DNA of 64,000 bases from Roseiarcus sp963813195 (GCA_963813195.1 CAWEYC010000022.1:83684-147683), one strand, 5' to 3'. Shown: positions 25,579 through 35,168, numbered from the stretch's first letter. Notes: generated from the sequence alone by a model not told the origin. Numbers and translations: made by a program.

Positions 25579-25992
25579 ATGCCCGTCTTCACCATCGAAA
25601 CCAGCTACCGTCTGCCCGTCCACCGACATCGAAGCTACGAGGCCGACACCGTCGAGGAGGCCTGCTGCCTCGCCATGGAGGACGACGACTGGTCCAACCA
25701 GAAGTTCGATACGGAATCCGCGGGCGCGATCTACGTGTCGGGCGTTTGGCGGGGCGCCGATGCCGCCTATCGCGGCGCAGCGCTGCCGTTTCCCTCTGAG
25801 TTCGACGAAGTGGTCCAGCGCAAGGCCGATCACTTCGAGGTTTTGCTCGGCATGCTCAAGATTCTCGCGCATGTCCCGGACCTGACCGCGCCGGAACTTC
25901 CATTCTGGCTGCCGCGGGCTGAGGGCGCCATCGCCACCGCCGAGGCGATCCTCGCCATTGGGTGCGATCCTGGGCGCCCGGCGAGCGATTAG
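25579..25992 (+). CDS. Conserved backbone protein of unknown function, 137 residues
   Basis: The acidic product opens with FTIETSYRLPVHRHRSYEADTVEEAC, a pattern I associate with small proteins encoded next to ArdC/ParB genes on alphaproteobacterial elements, but I cannot name a domain. No signal peptide, membrane segment or catalytic motif is visible. A helical C-terminal half (residues 75-125) is likely. The ATG at 25579 lies 23 bases after the second hairpin. The ureide cargo cluster begins right behind it. Confidence 0.6.
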   Translation: MPVFTIETSYRLPVHRHRSYEADTVEEACCLAMEDDDWSNQKFDTESAGAIYVSGVWRGADAAYRGAALPFPSEFDEVVQRKADHFEVLLGMLKILAHVPDLTAPELPFWLPRAEGAIATAEAILAIGCDPGRPASD

Positions 25993-26272
25993 ACTAGCTG
26001 GACCGCGGCCGCGAGGGCGCGCGAAGCTGCGGCATCGCGGCGCAGGACATTGCAATAGTGTGCACTGACAATACCGACAATCGCCGCTCGTTGCCTACTC
26101 GATTTGCATATTTCGCCGGCATTCGCCTCGAATCCGCCAGCGCTTGCAGCAAAATGCGGAAAGTTTGCGCAATTGCGCCTTTTGTAAACAATCTCTCTTG
26201 TAGGCGTCAAATTTTTCAGACAGTTTTTGGTCGTTGATGCCGCCTTCGGCATCGTGGGTGGGAGTTGTGGCC

Positions 26273-27637
26273 ATGAACACGTCTTCTTCGTCATCGGCGG
26301 CCGGCCTGGGCGAGCGCGCCAGCGCTAGGGAAACCACGGTTCCGGATTTCGCGCCCTTTTCGCGCGGGCAGATCGGCTACACGGCCGTGGTCGCGCTTTT
26401 GGCATGGACTTTCGCGGTCTACGACCTCATTACCTTCGGCAATCTTCTCCCGGTGATTTAAAAGGATTTCGGTTGGTCCAACCCGACGGCGTCCTTCGTT
26501 GCGACGCTGGTCGGGCTCAGTTCTCTCCTCGTTGCTCTGGCGGTCGGCCCGATGATCGATCTGGTTGGTCGCCGCTTCGCCTTGATGGTGACGACCGGAG
26601 GAGCGGCGGTCAGCTCCGGCCTCGCCGCGCTGGCGATCGGTCCAGTCTCCCTCGTGATCGTGCGCGCTCTTTCGGGGTTCGGAATGTCGGAGCAGGCGGT
26701 CAACGCCGCCTATCTCAACGAGGCCTTCGCCGCCAAAGGCAAAGGCTTCCTGTATGGCGTCGTCCAGGCGGGCTGGCCGCTCGGCGTAATGCTGTCGTCA
26801 GGACTCGCCGCGCTGCTGCTGCCCACGATCGGTTGGCGCGGCGTCTTCCTGGTCGCGGCATTCCCGCTCGTCGTGATGCTCGCGCTGCGCTTCGGCCTGA
26901 AGGAATCGCCGTACTTTCTCAAGCTGCAACATCTGCGGAGCCTGCGGGCCTCGGGGCGGAAGGGGGAAGTCGACAAGCTGTCCCGGCAGTGGCAGATCGA
27001 TCTCGCCGCCCAGGAGTTGAAGAACACGTACGCGCCGTTGTTCGCTCCTCCCCTGCGGCGCCATTCAATTGCTCTCGGCGCGACGTTTTTCTTCAAGATC
27101 ATCGCCGACTCGCAACTTACGGTGCTGGCGACTTCGGTCCTGGCGCAGGCCAAAGGCATCGAACTCACCAGCGCTCTATGGACGGTGTTCATCGGCAACA
27201 GTGTCGCGGTGCTAGGATATCTCTTCTTCGGATGGCTCGGCGATCGCATTGGACGGCGAGAGACAGTGATCATTGCTCAGATCTTGGCGGCCTTCTGCAC
27301 GGGATTGCTGCTATTCGCCGCACAAGGTTTCGTTGCGGTGGTGGTTTTCTACTCGTTGGTCCTCTTCTTCGCGCAGGGCGCAGCGGCGCCGTTCTTCGCT
27401 TATGTCGGAGAATCCTATCCGACGCGCATGCGCGGCTCCGGCGCGGCCTACATCAACGTGGCGGGCCCTGTCGGCGGTATCTTCGGACCCCTGATCTACG
27501 GCGCGCTCCAGAGCGCGGGCGCGACGCCGACGATCGCCGCATCGTCGGGCGCCGCGGCGGCGCTGATCGCAGCACTCTGCCTCTTCGGCGCCCGCTCGAT
27601 CCGTCCCGGTCAAGACCTCGCCGCGGTCTCGCATTGA
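26273..27637 (+). pseudogene. MFS transporter (likely ureide/organic acid) with an in-frame TAA
   Basis: Residues before and after the stop form one continuous MFS protein in the same frame. GYTAVVALLAWTFAVYDLITFGNLLPVI precedes a TAA at 26459-26461, and KDFGWSNPTASFVATLVGL continues beyond it to a normal C-terminus at 27637 (about 454 codons). The loop DLVGRRFALM is the MFS motif between helices 2 and 3, and LGDRIGRRETVII the equivalent in the second half. CAA to TAA would be a single-base change at the first position. The start ATG at 26273 has GGGAG upstream. Neighbouring allantoinase and racemase genes suggest uptake of allantoin or a related ureide. The 280 bases before it show no gene. 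Confidence 0.85.
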
Positions 27638-27687
27638 CGGTGTTCGCCTCCGCGACGCCCGGTTCGACCCTTGGGCGCCGGGCGGCT

Positions 27688-28749
27688 TCACCGAGCCGGA
27701 TGAAGCGCGGCCCGCTCCGCTTTCGGCAACCGGCTCTGGTTGGTTGTGAGATGCCTCTCGATGAGGCCTTTGGCGCCCTCGGCGTCGCCGGCCGCAATGA
27801 AATCGATCAGCCCGGCATGCTCCTCGATGGCGCAGGACGAACCCACGTGGTCGTAAAGAAGAACGGCGAGCGACGTCTTGATCGCGAGGATCTTGACGAA
27901 TTCTTCCAGCGCGCGATTCTCCCCGAGCGAGGCGACGAGCGTGTGGAACTCAGTCAGGAGCCGGATGAGAGCGCCGCGGTCCCCCGCTTTCTCGGCCCCG
28001 ATTTGCTGCTCGACGTGCCGGCGCAGCAGGCGAACGTCGTGCGCGGTGCAGTGTCGGCACACGTCCGCGACAACCTCACCCTCGATCAGCCGGCGCGCCG
28101 CATAGGCCTGTTCGACCTCAGCCATCGATGGGTTGTTGACGAAGGCGCCTCGGTTTCGCTGAAGCACGACGAGGCCGCTCGGCGCGAGCCTCTGGAGCGC
28201 GGCGCGGACGGGCGCTCGGCCGACGCCCAGTATGCCGCTCAACACGCTTTCACTGAGCTTCTGACCGGGGCGGAAGTGGCCGTCGGTGATGAGAGTCGCG
28301 ATCGTCTCGGCGATCTGGTCCGTGGCGGCGCCGCGAGGCGCCGGCGAAAATCCGGAGCCGTCGCCAAGTCCCGTTGGCCGCGCCGCATGCGCGGACGGAC
28401 GGGGGGCGCGCAGCGCGGGCTCTCCCGCTCGCCGCAGAACCTTCAGGATCGTGTCGGTCGAGAGATCGACGCCGCGCTTCTGGAGTTCGCTCTTGATCTT
28501 GTGAATCCCGAGCCTTTCCCGCCGGCGAAGATCGAGGATCAAGTTCTCCTCTCGCTCGAACACCTTGCGGTTGGGCGACGAGGCCGGCCTGCGGCTCGGC
28601 TCGTCGAGTCCCGTCTCGCCCTGCGCCCGGTACCGGCGCAGCCATTTGCGGAAGGTCGGCTGAGAGACGCCGAACGTCGCACAAACCTTGCTCACGCTGC
28701 CGTTGGCTTCATACGCCTCGATCCACGCCAGGCGCTCAGTCTTGCTCAT
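27688..28749 (-). CDS. Fusion regulator: IS481-type transposase HTH + GntR/FCD regulator
   Basis: Residues 1-115 are the DNA-binding part of an IS481-like transposase (SKTERLAWIEAYEANGSVSKVCATFGVSQPTFRKWL, then a second helical HTH to STDTILKVLRRAG). After a Pro/Ala-rich linker (120-140), residues 145-210 form a GntR winged HTH (IAETIATLITDGHFRPGQKL, LGVGRAPVRAALQRL, GLVVLQRNRGAFV). The rest is an all-helical FCD ligand domain with its metal-binding histidines (EFHTLVASLG; EEHAGLIDFIAAGD; LIERHL). It is divergent from the allantoinase gene and should regulate the ureide genes in response to a pathway metabolite (inference). ATG at 28749 is given; GTG at 28779 is an alternative. Confidence 0.85.
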   Translation of the reverse strand: MSKTERLAWIEAYEANGSVSKVCATFGVSQPTFRKWLRRYRAQGETGLDEPSRRPASSPNRKVFEREENLILDLRRRERLGIHKIKSELQKRGVDLSTDTILKVLRRAGEPALRAPRPSAHAARPTGLGDGSGFSPAPRGAATDQIAETIATLITDGHFRPGQKLSESVLSGILGVGRAPVRAALQRLAPSGLVVLQRNRGAFVNNPSMAEVEQAYAARRLIEGEVVADVCRHCTAHDVRLLRRHVEQQIGAEKAGDRGALIRLLTEFHTLVASLGENRALEEFVKILAIKTSLAVLLYDHVGSSCAIEEHAGLIDFIAAGDAEGAKGLIERHLTTNQSRLPKAERAALHPAR

Positions 28750-28881
28750 GAGGGAATCTCTGTAATGATGTGTACTCACTACGATGGCAGCGCGAGGCCG
28801 TCAATCGCGCCACGCCACTTCCAAACGTTTGCCTGACGGCTGGTAAGGTCCGTCTCTCTCCTCCCCCTGCTGTGAGCCCCT

Positions 28882-29793
28882 ATGACCCGTCTTTCTCCCC
28901 ACCGCGATTTTCTCGGTTACGGCGAAAACCCACCCGATCCGCGCTGGCCCGATCGCGCCCGCGTCGCGGTTTCGTTCGTCGTCAACATCGAGGAAGGCGC
29001 GGAGTTTTCTATCGCCGACGGCGACGAACGAAACGAGGGCGCCTACGAGGCCATCGACGAGATCAAGGGCGCGGCGGACCTTTGCCAGGATTCGCACTAC
29101 GAATACGGCGCACGGGTCGGATATTGGCGCGTGATGGACGTGCTCGGCGAGCACGGCGCGGCGGCGACGCTGAGCGCGTGCGGGCGGGCAATCGCGCGCT
29201 CGCCCTGGATCGCGCGCGACGCCGTGCGACGCGGCCACGAAATCTCCTGCCACGGCTGGCGTTGGGAGCGGCACGTCGACATGGACGAGGCCTCGGAGCG
29301 CGACGTCATCGCCCGCACCGTGGCGACGATTCATCAGGCCGCAGGCTTGAGGCCGGTCGGCTGGCACACGCGATCCGCCTCGTCGCCGAATACGCGGCGA
29401 TTGCTGGTTGAGCACGGCGGGTTTCTCTACGACAGCGACGCCTACAACGACGATCTGCCGTATTTCGCGCCGATCTGCGGGCCCAAGCACGTTGTGCTGC
29501 CCTACAGCTTCGACACCAACGACATGCATTTTCACCAGAAGGGCCAACGCTTCGTCAGCGGCGCCGATTTCGCCGACTATGTCGTCGCCGCCTACGATCG
29601 TCTGTGGCGCGAAGGCGCCCATCAGCCGCGAATGATGTCGGTCGGGCTCCATCCGCGCATGATCGGCCGGCCCGCCCGAATCGGCGGCTTGGAAACCGTG
29701 CTGCGGCATTTGCGGCAACGCGGCGGCGCCTGGATCGCGCGACGCGACGCGATCGCCCGTCACTGGATCGAGCGGTTCGGCGACGCGCGATGA
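28882..29793 (+). CDS. puuE: PuuE-type allantoinase (polysaccharide-deacetylase fold)
   Basis: The 303-residue protein belongs to the metal-independent allantoinase branch of the NodB deacetylase family, which hydrolyses allantoin to allantoate. It shows HRDFLGYGENPPDPRWPDRARVAVSFVVNIEEGAE, YEYGARVGYWRVMDVL, HEISCHGWRWERH and GWHTRSASSPNTRRLL, as in PuuE. It overlaps by four bases (ATGA) with the racemase gene, and the fusion regulator is divergent. Together these form a small ureide catabolic operon. A generic deacetylase is less likely because the segment FVVNIEEGAE and the neighbour both point to allantoin. Confidence 0.88.
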   Translation: MTRLSPHRDFLGYGENPPDPRWPDRARVAVSFVVNIEEGAEFSIADGDERNEGAYEAIDEIKGAADLCQDSHYEYGARVGYWRVMDVLGEHGAAATLSACGRAIARSPWIARDAVRRGHEISCHGWRWERHVDMDEASERDVIARTVATIHQAAGLRPVGWHTRSASSPNTRRLLVEHGGFLYDSDAYNDDLPYFAPICGPKHVVLPYSFDTNDMHFHQKGQRFVSGADFADYVVAAYDRLWREGAHQPRMMSVGLHPRMIGRPARIGGLETVLRHLRQRGGAWIARRDAIARHWIERFGDAR

Positions 29794-30518
29794 GGACGTT
29801 TTTGCTGATCAATCCGAATACGTCCGACGCGATGACCGCTGTGGCGCGGCAAGCCGCGGCATCCCAAGCGCCCGCCGACGTCGAACTCGTCGCCGTCACG
29901 GCGTCGTTTGGTTTCCCCGTCATCACCACCCGGTTGTCCTATGCGGTCGGCGCCTATGCGGCGCTGGACGCCTATGCCGCGGCCGGCGGCCCCTACGACG
30001 CGGTGATCCTCGCCTGCTTCGGCGACCCCGGTCTCGAAGCCCTGCGCGAATTGGCGCCCGTTCCGGTCGTCGGGTTCGCCGAGGCCTCGATTCGCGCCGC
30101 ACATCGCAGGCGGGAGCCGTTCGCGATCGTCACAGTGGGAGCGTCCTGGGTTTCCATGTTGGAGGAGCGCGTCGTCCTCGCGCGGGCCAGCGACGGGTTT
30201 ATCGGCGTCTTCGCGCTCGACGGCAACGGGCTCGACGCTCTCGGCGGAGCGGACCAATTCTTCTACGATCTGGAGGGCCTCGTCAGGCGAGCCGTCGCCG
30301 CGGGCGCACACACGATCATCCTCGGCGGCGCCTCGCTCGCCGGACTGGCGGATCGGCTTCCGCCGCACGCCCATTACATCGATTGCGCGCGCTCCGCCCT
30401 CGCGGAGGCCTCCGAGCGGAGCGGAGCCTCCCACCGACGACCAATCCCTCAGCCAAGGCCGTGGACAGGGCTGACGCCGCAACTTCGCCACCGGCTGACT
30501 TCCTCTGCCGAGGACTGA
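29790..30518 (+). CDS. hpxA: Allantoin/hydantoin racemase family protein
   Basis: The 242-residue protein is an Asp/Glu-racemase superfamily member of the hydantoin racemase branch: INPNTSDAMT at the start, the first active-site cysteine in VILACFGDPGLEALRE, and GADQFFYDLEGL later. The usual second cysteine position reads ILGGASLAG, as in HpxA-like members with Gly there, so a one-base mechanism or a different partner residue must be considered. It is translationally coupled to the allantoinase. HpxA racemises (R)- and (S)-allantoin, feeding an enantioselective allantoinase. The last 28 residues (HRRPIPQPRPWTGLTPQLRH) are Pro/Arg-rich and may be frame-shifted relative to relatives. Confidence 0.82.
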   Translation: MRTFLLINPNTSDAMTAVARQAAASQAPADVELVAVTASFGFPVITTRLSYAVGAYAALDAYAAAGGPYDAVILACFGDPGLEALRELAPVPVVGFAEASIRAAHRRREPFAIVTVGASWVSMLEERVVLARASDGFIGVFALDGNGLDALGGADQFFYDLEGLVRRAVAAGAHTIILGGASLAGLADRLPPHAHYIDCARSALAEASERSGASHRRPIPQPRPWTGLTPQLRHRLTSSAED

Positions 30519-30532
30519 AGACGCTAGTCTTC
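30517..30532. terminator. Short hairpin at the end of the ureide operon
   Basis: Perfect inverted repeat GAAGAC-GCTA-GTCTTC overlaps the racemase stop codon. It has no T-run and is only 6 bp, so termination is a weak guess. The remaining bases to 30739 contain no gene. Confidence 0.3.
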
Positions 30533-30739
30533 ACTAGCTACGCCAGCGCTCAACGTACGACGCGTCCGCCGCTGCCCGGCAATCACTTCATAGAGCCCGG
30601 CCGCCGCGCGGGACTCTCGCGGGGCAAACGACCGCGCGCCGGCGTGGCCTCATCGATTGCGATCAGCGTCCGCGGCGGCCGCCGGCCTCCCGATCGGCCC
30701 GTCCCAAGCGCTGCGCACTGAGAGGCAGAGGACGGCCGA

Positions 30740-30816
30740 GACGGATTTGAGTCTGAGGGGTCCAGAGAGAGGGCGTCCCTCGGTTCGATCCGTGCTCGCC
30801 CCTCCGAGGTTCTTCC
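30740..30816 (+). ncRNA. Two-stem leader RNA before the methyltransferase-helicase gene
   Basis: ACGGAT (30741-30746) pairs with ATCCGT (30788-30793), enclosing CTGAGGG (30753-30759) paired with CCCTCGG (30777-30783). The 5' spacer TTGAGT resembles TTGAGGT in the ArdC leader. A GAGG Shine-Dalgarno and ATG follow. The inner loop is longer (17 bases) than in the two other copies, so this is a variant member of the same leader class. Confidence 0.5.
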
Positions 30817-33800
30817 ATGACGAATGTTCTTTTCTCCGCGGCCGCATTCGCGACCGCGCCGCATCCCAGCGCGCCGGCTTCCGACGGCATCCTGCGCGCC
30901 GCGCGGCTTCTCCTCCCCGATCTCGAACGCGGCCGCCGCATCGATGCCGCGATTCTACGCGCCGCGATGGAGGCCGCCTTCGGCGGCTCCGACGCGGTCG
31001 GAGCCTGGGACTGGAAATGCGCCTACGAAGCCTGCGAGGCGGCGACGGTCCTGTTCCTGCGCAAATTCGGCCCGGCGATGCGCGCCAAGGCAGTGTCGCC
31101 ATCGGCGATGCTGCCGCTGTTCGTCCGAATCGCCGACCTTCTGCCGACGCATACGCGCCGTTCCGAGGAGAGCCAGGCGCTCCAGCAATTCTCGACGCCG
31201 ATCGCGCTTGGCCTCGTGGCGAGCGCCGCCGCGGCGATCACGCCGGTCGACCTCGTGCTGGAGCCCTCCGCCGGCTCAGGGTTGCTCGCCATCCTCGCCG
31301 AGATCGCCGGCGCATCGCTCGCGCTGAACGAGTTGGCGGAGACGCGCGCCGGGCTGCTCGACCATCTCTTTCCCGGCGCCGCCGTCACCCGTTTCGACGC
31401 CGCGCATATCGATGATCATCTCGACGCCGGCGTCGCGCCGAGCGTCGTGCTGATGAACCCGCCATTCTCGGCGCTCGCGAACGTCGACCGCCGCGTGGCC
31501 GACGCGGCCCTTCGCCACATCTCGTCGGCGCTCTCGCGTCTTGCCGACGGCGGCCGGCTCGTCGCGATCACCGGGGCGAGCCTCGCGCCGGACAATCCCG
31601 CTTGGACGGACGCGTTCGTCCGCTTGCAGGAGCGCGGCCAGATCGTCTTCTCCGCCGCGATCGACGGCGCGGTCTACGCCAGGCATGGCACGACCGTCGA
31701 CGTCAGGTTGACCGTGATCGACAAGCGGCCGGCCGAGGACGGGAGCGTGTTCCCGCCGTCGCTGGGCGTCGCTCCGGACGTCGCCACGCTGCTCGGCTGG
31801 GTCGCGACGATTCCGCCGAGGCTGCCGCTCGCTGAGCCTCTGGCGGCGTCGACGCTCGCGATTCCGACGACGGCGCGCGCGGCGGTCGGCCGCACGGTTC
31901 GTTCTCCTTTGGCGCGGCCTTCGTTCGTTCCGGCGAAGAGATGCGAATCGGAGGGAATAGAACTCGCCTACGAGACCGTCGAGTGGGAGCCGGCCGAAGG
32001 GGGCCGCATCACCGAGGCGCTCTATGAGGAATACGCGCTCCAGTCGATTTGCATTCCCGGCGCTCGGGCGCACCCGACTCGCCTCGTGCAATCGGCGGCG
32101 ATGGCGTCGGTCGCGCCGCCCAAGCCCTCGTACCGGCCGCATCTCCCCGCCAGCGCCGTCGCGGACGGCCTGCTCTCGGACGCCCAGCTCGAAAGCGTGA
32201 TCTACGCCGGCGAAGCCCATTCCGGCCATCTCGCGGGATCGTGGAGGGTGGACGAGACCTTCGACGTCGTCTCGGCCGCGCCCGACGATGCCGAGCAGGC
32301 CGTGCGGTTTCGGCGCGGCTGGTTCCTCGGCGACGGCACGGGCGCCGGCAAGGGCCGCCAGGTCGCCGGCATTTTGCTCGACAATTGGCTGAAGGGCCGC
32401 CGCCGCGCGCTGTGGGTCTCAAAATCCGACAAGCTGATCGAGGACGCGCAGCGCGATTGGTCGGCGCTCGGCCAGGAGCGGCTGCTGGTGACGCCGCTGT
32501 CGCGCTTCCGCCAGGGGACGCCGATCCGGCTCAACGAAGGCATTCTGTTCACCACCTACGCCACGCTGCGCTCCGAGGCGCGCGACGACAAGGTCTCGCG
32601 GGTGCGCCAGATCGTCGAATGGCTGGGCGCCGATTTCGACGGCGCGATCGTCTTCGACGAGAGCCACGCCATGCAGAACGCGGCGGGCGGCAAGGGAGAA
32701 CGTGGCGAGGTGGCGGCATCCCAGCAGGGACGCGCCGGACTGCGCCTTCAGCACGCCCTGCCGAACGCCCGCGTCGTCTATGTCTCGGCGACCGGCGCGA
32801 CCACGGTCCACAATCTCGCCTACGCCCAGCGGCTCGGCCTGTGGGGCGGCGAGGATTTTCCCTTCGCGACGCGCGCCGAGTTCGTCGAGGCGATCGAAGC
32901 GGGCGGCGTCGCCGCGATGGAGGTGCTCGCCCGCGACATGAAGGCCCTCGGCCTCTACGCCGCCCGCTCACTGTCCTACGAGGGCGTCGAATACGAGCTC
33001 ATCGAGCACAAGCTCACCGACGCGCAAATCCGCATTTACGACGCCTATGCCGGGGCGTTCTCGATCATCCATAACAATCTCGACGCGGCGATGCAGGCCG
33101 CGAACATCACCGGTTCGACCGGGACGCTGAACGCGCAGGCCAAGTCCGCCGCGCGCTCGGCCTTCGAGAGCGCTAAGCAGCGCTTCTTCAATCACCTCAT
33201 CACCGCGATGAAGACGCCGTCGCTGATCGCTTCAATCGAGCGCGATCTCGCCGCCGGCCATGCCGCGGTCGTCCAGATCGTCTCGACCGGCGAGGCGTTG
33301 ATGGAGCGCCGGCTTGCGGAGATTCCGACCGAGGAATGGGGCGACGTCCAGGTCGACATCACCCCGCGCGAATATGTGCTGGACTACCTCGCGCACAGTT
33401 TTCCGACCCAGCTCTATGAGCCCTTCACCGACAGCGACGGCCATCTCTCCTCGCGGCCGGTCACACGGGACGGACAGCCCGTGCAATGCCGGGAGGCGGT
33501 CGCCCGCCGCGATCGCCTGATCGAAAAGCTCGCCTCGCTGGCGCCTGTTCCCGGCGCGCTCGATCAGATCGTGCAGCGTTTCCGTACGGAGATGGTCGCC
33601 GAGGTGACTGGCCGATCGCGGCGCATCGTCCGAAAGACCGGGTCCGACGGCGTCGATCGCCTCGTCGTCGAGAACCGCGCCGGCTCGGCCAATCTCGCCG
33701 AGGCGCAGGCGTTCATGGACGACATGAAGCGCATCCTCGTCTTCTCCGACGCCGGCGGCACCGGACGGTCCTACCACGCGGAATTGTCGGCGAAGAACCA

Positions 33801-35166
33801 GCGATTACGCGTCCACTATCTCCTGGAGCCCGGCTGGAAGGCCGACGCCGCCATTCAGGGGCTGGGGCGCACCAACCGCACCAACCAGGCGCAGCCGCCG
33901 CTGTTCCGGCCGATCGCCACCAACGTGAAGGCCGAGAAGCGCTTCCTCTCAACCATCGCCCGCCGTCTCGACACCCTCGGGGCCATCACCAGGGGTCAAC
34001 GCCAGACCGGAGGGCAAGGGCTGTTCCGGCCCGAGGACAATCTCGAAAGCCAATACGCCCGCGACGCGCTGCGCCAGCTTTATTCTCTCCTCGTCATGGG
34101 CAAAGTCGAAGGCTGCTCGTTGCAGACTTTCGAGGATGCGACCGGGCTGAAGTTGACCGACGCCAACGGCGTCAAGGACGACCTGCCGCCGATCACCACC
34201 TTCCTCAATCGTCTGCTGGCGCTGACCATCGATCTCCAGAACATCCTGTTCACCGCGTTCGAGCAACTGCTCAACGCACGGATCGAGGGCGCGGTCGCGA
34301 GCGGCGCCTACGATGTCGGCCTGGAGACGCTGACGGCCGAATCCTTCCTCGTCACTGACCGGCGGACGATCTATGCCCATCCCGCCACGTCGGCGGAAAC
34401 CCGCCTGCTGACCATCCGGCAGCGCGAGCGCAACCGGCCGCTGACGCTCGATGAGGCGCTGGATCGGCTGTCCGATCCGCGCGCCGTTCTCCTCGTCAAC
34501 AGCCAATCCGGCCGCGCCGCCGTGCAAGTCCCGGCGCGCAGCATGATGACGGACGAGGGCGAGGTCGAACGCCGGGTGCGCCTCATCCGCCCGATGGAGC
34601 GTCCCACTCTTCCGCTGGCGATGATGCCGCAGACCCATTGGCGCGAGGCCGACCGCGAGACCTTCGTGCGCTCCTGGGCGGCGGAGATCGCCGAGGTGCC
34701 GGAGTTCACCGACAGCGAGATTCACATCGTCTCGGGGCTGCTGCTGCCGATCTGGAAGCGCCTGCCCAGGCAAGCGAGCCGCGTCTATCGGCTCCAGACC
34801 GACGCGGGCGAGCGCATCGTCGGCCGCAAGGTCTCTCCCGCCTGGGTCGCGACCGCTTTGGAAGTGGAAACGCCGAATCTGTCGGCCGACGACGCCTTCG
34901 CCGCGCTGATGGGCGGCAGGACCGTCCTCGATCTTGTCGAAGGTCTTCAACTTCGCCGCGTCCGCATCATGGGCGTTCCCCGCATCGAGTTGACGGGCTT
35001 CACCGACGCGATGCGGGAGCGCCTCAGCGCCTACGGCCTGTTCCATGAGATCATCTCCTGGAAGCTCAGGATGTTCGCGCCCACCGACGCCACGGGCCCA
35101 GCGATCCTGGCGAAGGTGTTGCAACGTTACCCGCTCTCGCGCGTCGTCGACCGCACGGCGGCGTGA
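30817..35166 (+). CDS. Methyltransferase-helicase of strawberry-notch/DarB type
   Basis: This 1449-residue protein combines an N-terminal N6-adenine methyltransferase-like domain (SAM region LVLEPSAGSGLLAI, then NPPF at about residue 214) with a large SF2-type helicase. Walker A is GDGTGAGKGRQ (about 506), motif II DESHAMQNA (about 613) and motif VI GLGRTNRTNQ (about 1016). The region around the Walker A and the later C-terminal blocks match the strawberry-notch NTPase family seen on plasmids and phages, including phage P1 DarB, which protects DNA from type I restriction. An antirestriction role is inferred from that relation and from the leader RNA shared with ArdC. The ATG at 30817 is clear. 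Confidence 0.9.
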   Translation: MTNVLFSAAAFATAPHPSAPASDGILRAARLLLPDLERGRRIDAAILRAAMEAAFGGSDAVGAWDWKCAYEACEAATVLFLRKFGPAMRAKAVSPSAMLPLFVRIADLLPTHTRRSEESQALQQFSTPIALGLVASAAAAITPVDLVLEPSAGSGLLAILAEIAGASLALNELAETRAGLLDHLFPGAAVTRFDAAHIDDHLDAGVAPSVVLMNPPFSALANVDRRVADAALRHISSALSRLADGGRLVAITGASLAPDNPAWTDAFVRLQERGQIVFSAAIDGAVYARHGTTVDVRLTVIDKRPAEDGSVFPPSLGVAPDVATLLGWVATIPPRLPLAEPLAASTLAIPTTARAAVGRTVRSPLARPSFVPAKRCESEGIELAYETVEWEPAEGGRITEALYEEYALQSICIPGARAHPTRLVQSAAMASVAPPKPSYRPHLPASAVADGLLSDAQLESVIYAGEAHSGHLAGSWRVDETFDVVSAAPDDAEQAVRFRRGWFLGDGTGAGKGRQVAGILLDNWLKGRRRALWVSKSDKLIEDAQRDWSALGQERLLVTPLSRFRQGTPIRLNEGILFTTYATLRSEARDDKVSRVRQIVEWLGADFDGAIVFDESHAMQNAAGGKGERGEVAASQQGRAGLRLQHALPNARVVYVSATGATTVHNLAYAQRLGLWGGEDFPFATRAEFVEAIEAGGVAAMEVLARDMKALGLYAARSLSYEGVEYELIEHKLTDAQIRIYDAYAGAFSIIHNNLDAAMQAANITGSTGTLNAQAKSAARSAFESAKQRFFNHLITAMKTPSLIASIERDLAAGHAAVVQIVSTGEALMERRLAEIPTEEWGDVQVDITPREYVLDYLAHSFPTQLYEPFTDSDGHLSSRPVTRDGQPVQCREAVARRDRLIEKLASLAPVPGALDQIVQRFRTEMVAEVTGRSRRIVRKTGSDGVDRLVVENRAGSANLAEAQAFMDDMKRILVFSDAGGTGRSYHAELSAKNQRLRVHYLLEPGWKADAAIQGLGRTNRTNQAQPPLFRPIATNVKAEKRFLSTIARRLDTLGAITRGQRQTGGQGLFRPEDNLESQYARDALRQLYSLLVMGKVEGCSLQTFEDATGLKLTDANGVKDDLPPITTFLNRLLALTIDLQNILFTAFEQLLNARIEGAVASGAYDVGLETLTAESFLVTDRRTIYAHPATSAETRLLTIRQRERNRPLTLDEALDRLSDPRAVLLVNSQSGRAAVQVPARSMMTDEGEVERRVRLIRPMERPTLPLAMMPQTHWREADRETFVRSWAAEIAEVPEFTDSEIHIVSGLLLPIWKRLPRQASRVYRLQTDAGERIVGRKVSPAWVATALEVETPNLSADDAFAALMGGRTVLDLVEGLQLRRVRIMGVPRIELTGFTDAMRERLSAYGLFHEIISWKLRMFAPTDATGPAILAKVLQRYPLSRVVDRTAA

Positions 35167-35168
35167 CC

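Noticed and set aside
26404..28836. 810-codon forward frame over the transporter and regulator
   Set aside because: It crosses two genes on different strands and has no recognisable protein text; a composition artefact.
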